Origin: Nonomuraea gerenzanensis
GTDB taxonomy: Bacteria; Actinomycetota; Actinomycetes; Streptosporangiales; Streptosporangiaceae
Length of the DNA stretch: 64,000 nucleotides
Assembly (NCBI RefSeq): GCF_020215645.1
Contig: NZ_CP084058.1
Coordinates: 3,162,001-3,226,000 of the forward strand
Direction: 5' to 3'
Of the stretch, positions 39,864-47,148 are shown piece by piece; position 1 is the stretch's first letter; each line of letters opens with the position of its first letter. The notes below the pieces were generated by a model, which did no database searches, had not been told where the DNA came from, and saw only the letters and a list, made by a program, of their open reading frames with translations. Made by a program: the position numbers and the translations under genes.

Positions 39864-41046
39864 CGCGCTGCTCCAGCTCCGTGAGCTCCTCGGCGCCGAG
39901 ACCGAGCCACTCGCGGTAGACGAGCGCGTTGTCCTGGCCCAGGGCGGGGCCGGTGCGCCAGATGTGGCCGGGCGCCTGGCGGAAGTGCGGGAGCGCGGCC
40001 TGCATGCGGACGCGCCCGAGGTCGGGGTCGTCCACGGTGACGATGTCGCCGCGTTCGGCGTAGACGGGATCGGCGACGATGTCGGCAGCGGTGAAGACGC
40101 GTGAGGCGACCACCTCGGCCTCGGCGAACGCGCGCAGGCATGCCTCGGTGCCGCGGGCCGCCACCCAGGCGCGCAGCTCGGCGTCCAGCCGCTCCCGGCC
40201 GGCGAGCTGCTGGGCGGTGGTGGCGTACTCCTGTTCGGGCAGGCCCAGGAGGCGGACGACATTCAGCACCGACCTCAGCGTGGCGGAGGTGACGGTGATC
40301 CAGTCGCCGTCGGCCGACAGGTAGGTGTTGATGACGGCGGCAGGGGCGACGGCGAGCTGGTTGCCGGACCTGCCGGGGACGACGCCGAGCTGGTCGTGGG
40401 CGATGACCTGCCATTCGACGAGCCGGAACAGCGGCTCGAACAGGGCCAGGTCGATCCACTCCCCGTCGAACGACGGGTCGCCCGCGCGGCGGTGCAGGGC
40501 GGCGAGCACGGCGTAGGCGCCCATCAGGCCGGTGACGGCGTCCCCGTGGGAGAAGCCGGTGTGCACGGGCGGGCCGTCGGGGAACCCGGTCAGGTGCACC
40601 ACGCCGCTGCGGGCTTCACCGACCTTGCCGAAGCCGGGGGCGTCGTCCTGCGCTCCGAAGCCGCTGATCTGCAGCAGGACGGCCGCGGGGTTGATCCGGT
40701 GCACGCTGTCCCAGTCGAGCCCCCAGGCGCGCAGCCGCGACGCGCGCAGCGTGACGATGACGACGTCGGCCCAGGCCACGAGCCGCTGGGCGACCTGGCG
40801 GCCGTCGGGGTCGTGCAGGTCGAGCGTGACGGAGCGCTTGTTACGTCCGGCGACCTTGAACCACAACGGCACGCCGTCACGGGTGGGCCCCATCGCGCGG
40901 GCGGCGTCCCCGCCGCCGGGCGGCTCGACGTGGACGACGTCCGCCCCCTGGTCGGCGAGCAGCGAACCGGCCAGCGGCCCGGCCACCACGTGCGCGAACT
41001 CCACCACCTTCAACCCGCGCAACTGCCCGCGCTGTTCAACGGCCAC
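39853..41046 (-). CDS. CaiB/BaiF-family (class III) CoA-transferase
   Basis: A 397-residue enzyme. LRGLKVVEFAHVVAGPLAGSLLADQGADVVHVEPPGGGDAAR is the classic N-terminus, NKRSVTLDL follows, and D169 in FSHGDAVTGLMGAYA is the catalytic aspartate that forms the acyl-enzyme. It moves CoA between carboxylic acids. GTG 41046 has AAGGAG seven bases upstream. Coupled to the CitE-type lyase. Together with the CitMHS transporter this suggests uptake, CoA activation and cleavage of a hydroxy-di- or tricarboxylate such as citramalate, malate or citrate. A 15-bp tandem repeat lies directly upstream. Confidence 0.9.
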   Translation of the reverse strand: MAVEQRGQLRGLKVVEFAHVVAGPLAGSLLADQGADVVHVEPPGGGDAARAMGPTRDGVPLWFKVAGRNKRSVTLDLHDPDGRQVAQRLVAWADVVIVTLRASRLRAWGLDWDSVHRINPAAVLLQISGFGAQDDAPGFGKVGEARSGVVHLTGFPDGPPVHTGFSHGDAVTGLMGAYAVLAALHRRAGDPSFDGEWIDLALFEPLFRLVEWQVIAHDQLGVVPGRSGNQLAVAPAAVINTYLSADGDWITVTSATLRSVLNVVRLLGLPEQEYATTAQQLAGRERLDAELRAWVAARGTEACLRAFAEAEVVASRVFTAADIVADPVYAERGDIVTVDDPDLGRVRMQAALPHFRQAPGHIWRTGPALGQDNALVYREWLGLGAEELTELEQRGVV

Positions 41047-41065
41047 GCATGAACTCCTTCACCGT

Positions 41066-41125
41066 GCTCGACTTCGGCCTGCTCGACTTCGGCCTGCTCG
41101 ACTTCGGCCTGCTCGGCTTCGGCCT
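41066..41125. repeat. 15-bp tandem repeat (4 units) upstream of CoA-transferase gene
   Basis: GCTCGACTTCGGCCT occurs at 41066, 41081 and 41096, and with one change at 41111, followed by a partial fifth unit. It lies 20 to 80 bases before the leftward CoA-transferase start, between the ribosome site and the expected promoter, so it would form part of the leader RNA. Confidence 0.9.
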
Positions 41126-41181
41126 GCTCGACGGAGCTTCATCGTGCCCGGGCGCGACGATGCGGGTCCAGCACGAGCGCT

Positions 41182-41191
41182 GGATAAATTC
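41182..41191. promoter_or_regulatory. Possible LysR site 1 (GGATAAATTC)
   Basis: GGATAAATTC lies upstream of the CoA-transferase-lyase operon, next to the end of the LysR gene. A near-identical decamer (GGATAAATCC, 42163-42172) lies at the other end of the LysR gene beside the transporter promoter. Extending each, GCGCATG flanks both copies in opposite arrangement. Regulation by the LysR protein is inferred. Confidence 0.3.
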
Positions 41192-41205
41192 ATGCGCTCA
41201 CCGCA

Positions 41206-42162
41206 TCAATGAGTGATCCAGGCCGCGCCCTCCGGCACCTCCCGTCCCTCGGTACGGGCTTCGTCCAGCAGGTCGAGGAACGCGGCGGCGGCGGGCGGCA
41301 GGGTGCGCCTCGCCCGTACCACGATGTCCAGCCGGCGCTCGACGGCGGGACCGGCCAGCGTGCGGTGCACCACGTGCCCGGGCCCCAGCAGGGGCAGCAC
41401 GAGGGCGGGCAGGGCCGACACGCCGAGCCCGGCGGCGACCAGCCCGCCCACCGTCGCCACGTTGCCGGCCTCCGCCGCGGGCGCCACCACCGCCCCGGCC
41501 TGCTCGAACGCGGCGTCGGTGAGCCGGCGCACGCTCGACTCGGGGCCGACGGCCAGGAACGGCTGGGCCGCCAGGTCCTCCCAGGTGACCTCGTCGCGGT
41601 CGGCGAGCGGATGGCTCTCCGGCAGCACGGCGCGGAACCGGTCGCGGATCAGCGGGCGGTGCTCCAGCCGGTCGGAGGCGGCGCCGACGGTGGTGACGGC
41701 GAAGTCGGCGTCACCGTTCAGCACCCTGCCGAGCACGGCCCGCTCCAGGCCGTCCATGATGCGCACGCTCACGCCCGGCCGCCGCCCCCGGAAGGCGGAG
41801 ATCAGCCGGGGCAGCAGCACGGCCGCGACCGACGGGAGGGTCGCCATGGCGACCACGCCGGACTCGCCCAGCAGGTAGCGCCGCAACTGCTTCATCCCTG
41901 ACCGGTGGGCGTCGACGATCTGCTCGGCCACGCGCAGCGTCTCGTGGCCCGCCGCGGTGAGCTGCACGTTGCGGGTGTCGCGCTCCAGCAGTCGCACGCC
42001 GAGCACCCGTTCCAGGTCGGACACGGCGCGGCTCAACGTCGACTGGGAGACGCGCAGGCGCGCGGCGGCGGCGGTGAATCCGCCGGCCCGGGCCACGGCG
42101 ACATAGGCGGCGAGTTGCCGCAGGCTGGTGTCCACGATCCACCACTGTTGCGGATAGCGCAT
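41206..42162 (-). CDS. LysR-family transcriptional regulator
   Basis: A 318-residue regulator. Residues of about 15-75 are the winged helix-turn-helix (LRQLAAYVAVARAGGFTAAAARLRVSQSTLSRAVSDLERVLGVRLLERD), followed by the effector domain with VVAMATLPSVAAVLLPRLISAFRGRRPGV and GLVAAGLGVSALPALV. ATG 42162 is chosen because AAAGGTGG lies eight bases upstream; a GTG at 42132 would also give a normal LysR start. It sits between the CoA-transferase/lyase operon and the transporter gene and most likely activates both with their substrate as coinducer. Confidence 0.88.
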   Translation of the reverse strand: MRYPQQWWIVDTSLRQLAAYVAVARAGGFTAAAARLRVSQSTLSRAVSDLERVLGVRLLERDTRNVQLTAAGHETLRVAEQIVDAHRSGMKQLRRYLLGESGVVAMATLPSVAAVLLPRLISAFRGRRPGVSVRIMDGLERAVLGRVLNGDADFAVTTVGAASDRLEHRPLIRDRFRAVLPESHPLADRDEVTWEDLAAQPFLAVGPESSVRRLTDAAFEQAGAVVAPAAEAGNVATVGGLVAAGLGVSALPALVLPLLGPGHVVHRTLAGPAVERRLDIVVRARRTLPPAAAAFLDLLDEARTEGREVPEGAAWITH

Positions 42163-42187
42163 GGATAAATCCACCTTTGATGGTGGA
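42163..42187. promoter_or_regulatory. Possible LysR site 2 and inverted repeat
   Basis: GGATAAATCC (42163-42172) overlaps a perfect inverted repeat, TCCACC (42170-42175) and GGTGGA (42182-42187), spaced by six bases. The block spans the LysR ribosome site and is 60-85 bases before the divergent transporter gene, a typical autoregulatory position. Confidence 0.4.
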
Positions 42188-42246
42188 CGCGAAACGGCGC
42201 CGCTCAGAAACTGGCCCGTAACCTCCCGCCCGGCGAAAGGCGCCCG

Positions 42247-43560
42247 ATGATCGCGACACTCGGCTTTCTCACCATCGGTCTGTTCCTGGTGCTGACCATG
42301 ACCAGGCGCGTCTCGGTCCTCACGGCGCTCGTGCTGGTCCCCGTGGCCACGGCACTCGTGGGCGGCTTCGCCGCCGGGATGGGCCCGATGATCCTCGAAG
42401 GGCTGGGGAAGGTCGCCCCCACGGGCATCATGATCGCTTTCGCGGTCCTGTACTTCAGCCTGATGATCGACAGTGGCTTGTTCGACCCGCTGATCAGGGG
42501 CGTCCTGCGCCTGGCCAAGGACGATCCGCTGCGCATCGCCGTCGGCACGGCCGTCCTGACCATGTGCGTGGCCCTCGACGGCGACGGCGCCTCCACCTTC
42601 CTCATCACCGTCTCGGCCCTGCTGCCCGTCTACCAGCGGCTCGGCATGAGCCCGCTGGTGCTCACCGGCGTCGTCGCCCTGGGCGCGGGCGTGCTGAACA
42701 TGGTGCCCTGGGGCGGCCCCACCGCCCGCGCGATGGCGGTGCTGAAGCTGGACGCCTCACAGGTGTTCGCCCCGGTGCTGCCCGCCATGGCCGCCGGCAT
42801 CGCCTGGGTGCTGGTCGCGGCGTATCTGATCGGGCTGCGCGAACGCCGCCGCCTGGGCACGGTCTCCGGGCCCCCGCGTGCCGAGCCCCAGCCGGTACGC
42901 GGCGACGGGCCCGGCACGCCGCTCGCCCCCGAGCGCGGGAACGCGGCCCTGACCGCGTTCAACCTCGTGCTGACCGTCGTGCTGCTGGTCGCGCTGGTCC
43001 TGCAGGTGATGCCGTTGCCGGTGCTGTTCGTGCTCGGCTTCGCGATCGCCGCCGTCGTCAATTTGCCCACCTGGGAGAAGCAGCAGGCGCTGCTCGACAA
43101 GCACGCCAGGAGCGTCGTCCTGGTCACCACCATGATCTTCGCGGCCGGCGTCTTCACCGGCATACTGAACGGCACCAAGATGATCGACGAGATGGCCACC
43201 GCGTTCGTCGGCGTCATCCCCGACTCCTTCGGCGGCCACCTGCCGCTGCTCGTGGCGATCACCAGCATGCCGCTCAGCCTCGTCTTCACCCCCGACGCCT
43301 ACTACTTCGGCGTCCTGCCCGTGCTGGCGCAGACCGCCGCGGGCTTCGGCGTCGACTCCGCCGAGATCGCCCGGGCGGCCATCCTCGGCCAGATGACCAC
43401 CGGCTTCCCGCTCAGCCCGCTCACCGCCGCGACGTTCATCCTCGTCGGCATGAGCGGGGTGCAGCTCGGGCGGCACCAGCGCTTCATCTTCGGCTGGGCG
43501 TTCGCCACCACCGTCGTGATGACCGTCGTCGCCCTGGTCACCGGTGCCATCTCATGGTGA
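42247..43560 (+). CDS. CitMHS-family carboxylate transporter
   Basis: A 437-residue membrane protein with 11-12 helices. IATLGFLTIGLFLVLTMTRRVSVLTALVLVPVATALVGGF begins as in Bacillus CitM/CitH, which import Mg-citrate or Ca-citrate with protons. VALDGDGASTFLITVSALLPVYQRLGMSPLVL and VPWGGPTARAMAVLKLD are the family's re-entrant signature stretches. GAAAGG lies eight bases before ATG 42247. It is divergent from the LysR gene and should import the substrate of the CoA-transferase and lyase. Exact substrate (citrate or a relative) is not determined. Confidence 0.9.
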   Translation: MIATLGFLTIGLFLVLTMTRRVSVLTALVLVPVATALVGGFAAGMGPMILEGLGKVAPTGIMIAFAVLYFSLMIDSGLFDPLIRGVLRLAKDDPLRIAVGTAVLTMCVALDGDGASTFLITVSALLPVYQRLGMSPLVLTGVVALGAGVLNMVPWGGPTARAMAVLKLDASQVFAPVLPAMAAGIAWVLVAAYLIGLRERRRLGTVSGPPRAEPQPVRGDGPGTPLAPERGNAALTAFNLVLTVVLLVALVLQVMPLPVLFVLGFAIAAVVNLPTWEKQQALLDKHARSVVLVTTMIFAAGVFTGILNGTKMIDEMATAFVGVIPDSFGGHLPLLVAITSMPLSLVFTPDAYYFGVLPVLAQTAAGFGVDSAEIARAAILGQMTTGFPLSPLTAATFILVGMSGVQLGRHQRFIFGWAFATTVVMTVVALVTGAISW

Positions 43561-43589
43561 GAGCGGCATGACGTACGCGCACACCCGCG

Positions 43590-44513
43590 TCAGGCTCCGG
43601 GACGACGGGCCCGGTTGGTCTCGCGGACGACCGCCCAGGCGTCCGCGACCGGCCCCAGATGTCGCAGCTTGTCGGGGTTGATCACCGCCCGGATCGTCTG
43701 GACCCGCCCGCCCAGAATGTCGAGCGTCAAGGTGTTGACGACCCTGCCGTCCCGGTCGCGGAAGATCGCGCCCGGCTGGCCGTTCACCTGGTGCGGCTCC
43801 ACGACGCCGCCGATCCGTACGAACGGCCTGACGAACGCGGCCAGCATCCGGGCCACGTTCTCCGCCCCGAAGACCCCCTTGCCCCACAACGGCGCCTTGC
43901 CTCCGCTGTCACCCACCATCCGCACGTCGGCGGCCAGCAGCTCCCGCAGCCCGGCCACGTCCCCCTCCCTGAAGGCCTCGAAGAACCGCCCGGCCAGCTC
44001 CTCACGCTCCCGGCGATCCGCCTCGAACCGGGCGCGGCCCGCGTCCATGTGACGCCGCGCCCGCACCGCGAGCTGCCGGCACGCCGCCTGCGAACGCCCC
44101 ACCGCCGACGCGACCTCCCCGAACCCGAACCCGAACACCTCCCGCAGCACGAAAACGGCACGCTCCAGCGGGCTGAGCCGCTCCAGCAGCAACAGGGCCG
44201 CCATCGACACCGAGTCGGCCAGCTCCGCCGACCGCTCGGGATCCTCGTACGGGTCGGCCAGCAACGGCTCGGGGAACCACTGCCCGGCATACTCCTCCCG
44301 CCGCACCCGCGCCGAACGCAGCACGTCGATCGCGATCCGCGACACCATGGCCGACAGGAACGCCTTGGCCGACGCGGGCCGGGTCGCGCACGCCTGGTAT
44401 CGCAGCCACGTCTCCTGCACCGCGTCCTCGGCCTCGACCACACTGCCCAGGATCCGGTAGGCGATGGAGAACAGCAGCGGCCGCAGCTCCTCGAACTCCT
44501 CGGCCCGGCTCAT
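43590..44513 (-). CDS. ECF41-group RNA polymerase sigma factor (SigJ-like)
   Basis: A 307-residue ECF sigma factor with a SnoaL-like C-terminal extension, the mark of group ECF41. Region 2 is FEELRPLLFSIAYRILGSVVEAEDAVQETWLRYQ; region 4 is LSPLERAVFVLREVFGFGFGEVASAVGRSQAACRQLAVRAR. The extension (about 175-300) holds DVRMVGDSGGKAPLWGKGV and ends with NPDKLRHL, the conserved element that modulates activity in place of an anti-sigma factor. ATG 44513 with GGCGGAG upstream is used. A matching promoter lies 68 bases upstream, so it is probably autoregulated. Confidence 0.92.
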   Translation of the reverse strand: MSRAEEFEELRPLLFSIAYRILGSVVEAEDAVQETWLRYQACATRPASAKAFLSAMVSRIAIDVLRSARVRREEYAGQWFPEPLLADPYEDPERSAELADSVSMAALLLLERLSPLERAVFVLREVFGFGFGEVASAVGRSQAACRQLAVRARRHMDAGRARFEADRREREELAGRFFEAFREGDVAGLRELLAADVRMVGDSGGKAPLWGKGVFGAENVARMLAAFVRPFVRIGGVVEPHQVNGQPGAIFRDRDGRVVNTLTLDILGGRVQTIRAVINPDKLRHLGPVADAWAVVRETNRARRPGA

Positions 44514-44580
44514 GCGCGCTCCGCCTGCACCCGCACCACCATCACCCTCTCCGGCCTCACTGTTGGTCCGCGTTACCCGA

Positions 44581-44607
44581 GACGAGACAGCGGCCGGATC
44601 TGTGACA
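44581..44607 (-). promoter_or_regulatory. ECF41-type promoter of the sigma factor gene
   Basis: Read leftwards, TGTCACA (44607-44601), a 16-base spacer and CGTC (44584-44581) match the -35 and -10 elements I know for ECF41 promoters. Transcription would begin near 44573, about 60 bases before the start codon, supporting autoregulation. Confidence 0.65.
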
Positions 44608-44853
44608 TGGCGGGCGTGCCGTACGGAGCCCGCACTCACCGCGCCGCGAAGGCGCGTCGGCGGGACACGAGCACGCCGAGGCCGATCATCCCGGCGGCCA
44701 GGAGGAGGTGCGGCCAGTGGGCGAGCGATTGGGGTGGCCTGCTGCGGGTACGGGTGGGGACTTGGCGGAAGCCTGACGCCGGCAGGCGGCCCTGGTGCCG
44801 CGCCTTCCGTATCCGCCCAACTGACGTATCCGCCCGACTGAGAGGACGCAGAG
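44608..44853. other. Intergenic region with a possible membrane-protein tail
   Basis: No intact gene is seen here. On the minus strand a frame ending at 44636 encodes SLAHWPHLLLAAGMIGLGVLVSRRR, a membrane helix with a basic end typical of the last residues of a membrane protein, but it has no plausible start codon back to about 44830. It may be a decayed gene tail. AGAGG at 44841-44845 is the ribosome site for the DUF2795 gene. Confidence 0.35.
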
Positions 44854-45141
44854 ATGACGCAGGACCGTGACGATCAGGAAGCCCGCGTGGCGGGACGTGA
44901 GCCCGGCTCCCCTGAGGGGATGAGCGCGCACGACGTGGACCGGCGGAGCGATCTGGCTCGCTGGGTCAGCGGCGTGCACGCCTTCCCCGCCGACCGGGCG
45001 ACGCTGGTGGAGCGCGCGCAGTCGCAGTCGGCCCCGCAGGGGGTGCTGTCCGCGCTGCGTTCGCTGCCGGACCGCACTTTCGCCAACGTGGAGGACATCG
45101 CGCACGAGCTGGGCATCGGTGGTGATGGGCAGCACGACTGA
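44854..45141 (+). CDS. DUF2795 protein
   Basis: A 95-residue protein. The C-terminal part, ARWVSGVHAFPADRATLVERAQSQSAPQGVLSALRSLPDRTFANVEDIAHELG, is a DUF2795 domain, a small helical fold common in actinomycete genomes and often near stress genes; its function is unknown. The N-terminal third is charged and disordered. A GAGAGGACG ribosome site precedes ATG 44854. The next gene follows after three bases. Confidence 0.85.
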   Translation: MTQDRDDQEARVAGREPGSPEGMSAHDVDRRSDLARWVSGVHAFPADRATLVERAQSQSAPQGVLSALRSLPDRTFANVEDIAHELGIGGDGQHD

Positions 45142-45144
45142 CCG

Positions 45145-45516
45145 GTGAGCCCGCCGCCGTCGCCCCAGAGGGGCCGGGACGGCATGGTCGCACCGTCAGG
45201 GGGTAGCCGCTGTCGTATCTCCCAGATGCGCGAGGCTCCCGGTGGCCGCCGGGCCAAGCGGGTCGGGGCCCTGCACGGGATCGGCAACGTGCTCGTGCTC
45301 GTGCTCGTGCTGTTCGCGGGCAGCTGGCTGCTGCGGACCGGCACCGACTGGGTTCCCACCGTCCCGGCCCTGGTCCTGAGCTTCGCCGGGGTGCTCGTGG
45401 GCGGGGTGGCCGGCTGGCTGGGCGGGGAGCTGGTGGACCGCCTCGGCGTCGGGGTGGACGAGGGCGCGAACGTCAACGCCCCCAGCTCGCTGTCCGGCGG
45501 GCCCGCCACCCGCTGA
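45145..45516 (+). CDS. Truncated DUF2231-type membrane protein
   Basis: Up to 123 residues. KRVGALHGIGNVLVLVLVLFAGSWLLRTGTDWVPTVPALVLSFAGVLVGGVAGWLGGELVDRLGVGVDEGANVNAPSSLSG corresponds to the C-terminal two helices of DUF2231 proteins, which normally have four helices and about 150-170 residues; the N-terminal half (lHPllvdfPiGaw.) is absent and replaced by a low-quality lead. The start is uncertain: GTG 45145, ATG 45184 and ATG 45226 are all possible. It may be a functional half protein or a remnant. Confidence 0.6.
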   Translation: MSPPPSPQRGRDGMVAPSGGSRCRISQMREAPGGRRAKRVGALHGIGNVLVLVLVLFAGSWLLRTGTDWVPTVPALVLSFAGVLVGGVAGWLGGELVDRLGVGVDEGANVNAPSSLSGGPATR

Positions 45517-45529
45517 ACACCGCCGGCCG

Positions 45530-47146
45530 TCATGGGGTCTCGGTGAGGAGCCCTTGTTCGAGCACCGCGTCGAGTTGCAGCTCGCGGTAGCCCGCCGTGT
45601 CGAACAGCACCGTCAGCCGGTCCTCGCCGCGCTGGACGACCTCGCCCGCCCCCCAGGTGCGATGCTCCACCCTGGCGTGCGGGAGGAACGGCCCCGTCTC
45701 CTCCCGCTGCCGGTCGGCGGTGCCCGCCAGGCAGGTGTCGCAGTTCCCGCAGGGCTCGGCGAGCTGCTCGCCGAAGTAGCCGAGCAGGAAGCGGCGCCGG
45801 CAGTCGTCGGTCTCGGCGTAGTGGCGCATCATCTCCAGCCGCGTACGCTCGACGTCACGGCGGCGCTCGGCCAGCTCCCTGGCCAGATCCGCGACGGCCT
45901 CCGGGTCGGGCGCGCCGGGCACCGGCTCGATCCGCCGCGGGCCCAGCCGTACCGCACCGGCTCGCTCCAGCAGGTCGAGCAGCAGCGTCAGGCGGCGCGG
46001 CGACAATCCGGTGCGCGCGCGCAGCGTCTTGCGGTCGGCGCCCGCGCCGGCCTCGGCGATCGCCCGCGCCAGCCCGGTCAAGGTCTCCAGGTCCGGTACG
46101 GCCGCGGTGAAGTAGCGCTGCAGGCCCAGGTCCTCGGGACGGTAGAACAGCACCGCCCTGGCGGGCTCGCCGTCCCGGCCCGCCCGGCCGATCTCCTGGT
46201 AGTAGGCGTCCGGTGAGCCGGGCACCTCGGCGTGGAGGACGAACCGCACGTCCGGCTTGTCGATGCCCATGCCGAACGCGCTCGTGGCGACCACGACGTC
46301 CAGGTCACCGGCCATGAACCTGCCGTGGACGTCGTCGCGCTCCGAGCGGCGCAACCCGGCGTGGTAGGCCGCGGCGCGCACGCCCTCGCCGGTGAGCAGC
46401 TCGCTCAGGCGGCCCGTCTGCCTGCGTACCGCCGTGTAGACGATGCCCGGCCCCGTCTCCTCGCCCACCGCCGCGACGATCTCGGGGGCGGGGTCGTCCA
46501 GCATCCGGCGTACCGCGAGCGAGATGTTCGGCCGGTCGAAGCCCTGGACGATCTCCAGGGGGTAGCGCAGGCCCAGCCGTTCGGCGATCTCCACCCGCAC
46601 CGGCGGGGCCGCGGTGGCCGTCAGGGCCGCGATCGGCGGGCGGCCCAGCGCCTCGGCCACCGCCCCGAGCCGCAGGTAGTCGGGGCGGAAGTCGTGCCCC
46701 CACGAGGAGATCAGGTGGGCCTCGTCCACCACCAGGAGGGAGGGCCGGGCGGCGGCCAGGTCGCGGACGACGTCCGGCCTGGCCAGCTGCTCCGGCGCGC
46801 AGAACAGGAATTCCGTCTTCCCGGCCCGCAACGACTCGAAGGTCGTCCTCCGCTCGCCGGCCGAGGTGCCGGCGTTCAGGCTCACCGCCTCCTCGTCGCG
46901 CTCGCGCAGCGCTTCGACCTGGTCACGTTGCAGGGCGATCAGCGGGGAGACCACCACGGTGGGGCCGGGCAGGAGCAGCGCGGGCACCTGATAGATCGCC
47001 GACTTGCCGCCGCCGGTCGGCATCACCACCAGCGCGTCCCGGCCCTGCGCCAGGGCGGTCATCGCGGCCAGCTGGCCGGGCCGCAGGTCGGTCAGGCCGA
47101 GCGCCTGCCGCGCCACCCGTTCGCACTCAGCGCCCACCTCGCTCAT
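45530..47146 (-). CDS. recQ: RecQ-family ATP-dependent DNA helicase
   Basis: A 538-residue 3'-5' helicase. TGGGKSA with K48 is Walker A, DEAH (141-144) the Walker B box, followed by LISSWGHDFRPDY; the second RecA domain has YHAGLRRSERDDVHGRFMAGDLDVVVATSAFGMGIDKPDVRFVLHAEVP and QEIGRAGRDGEPA. Zinc-binding cysteines occur in DDCRRRFLLGYFGEQLAEPCGNCDTC. There is no HRDC domain; the tail (about 485-535; VEHRTWGAGEVVQRGEDRLTVLFDTAGYREL) resembles the tudor-like C-terminus of PcrA/UvrD. Its ATG lies two bases after the SDR stop. Role in repair of stalled forks inferred from family. Confidence 0.9.
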   Translation of the reverse strand: MSEVGAECERVARQALGLTDLRPGQLAAMTALAQGRDALVVMPTGGGKSAIYQVPALLLPGPTVVVSPLIALQRDQVEALRERDEEAVSLNAGTSAGERRTTFESLRAGKTEFLFCAPEQLARPDVVRDLAAARPSLLVVDEAHLISSWGHDFRPDYLRLGAVAEALGRPPIAALTATAAPPVRVEIAERLGLRYPLEIVQGFDRPNISLAVRRMLDDPAPEIVAAVGEETGPGIVYTAVRRQTGRLSELLTGEGVRAAAYHAGLRRSERDDVHGRFMAGDLDVVVATSAFGMGIDKPDVRFVLHAEVPGSPDAYYQEIGRAGRDGEPARAVLFYRPEDLGLQRYFTAAVPDLETLTGLARAIAEAGAGADRKTLRARTGLSPRRLTLLLDLLERAGAVRLGPRRIEPVPGAPDPEAVADLARELAERRRDVERTRLEMMRHYAETDDCRRRFLLGYFGEQLAEPCGNCDTCLAGTADRQREETGPFLPHARVEHRTWGAGEVVQRGEDRLTVLFDTAGYRELQLDAVLEQGLLTETP

Positions 47147-47148
47147 GC

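Noticed and set aside
38973..40262. A 429-residue version of the CitE-like lyase
   Set aside because: The extra N-terminal part is antisense-frame sequence of the CoA-transferase gene; GTG 39863 gives the family start SSERPPLRSLLFVPG.
41066..41125. CRISPR-like array
   Set aside because: Units are contiguous 15-mers without spacers and no cas gene is present.
41048..41217. A 55-codon plus-strand frame with repeated LDFGL units
   Set aside because: The repeat is explained as leader DNA, no ribosome site or codon bias supports translation; kept only as a note under the repeat finding.
44514..44639. Longer N-terminus for the ECF41 sigma factor from 44639
   Set aside because: It would start upstream of the ECF41-type promoter; ATG 44513 has a ribosome site and gives the normal region 2 start.
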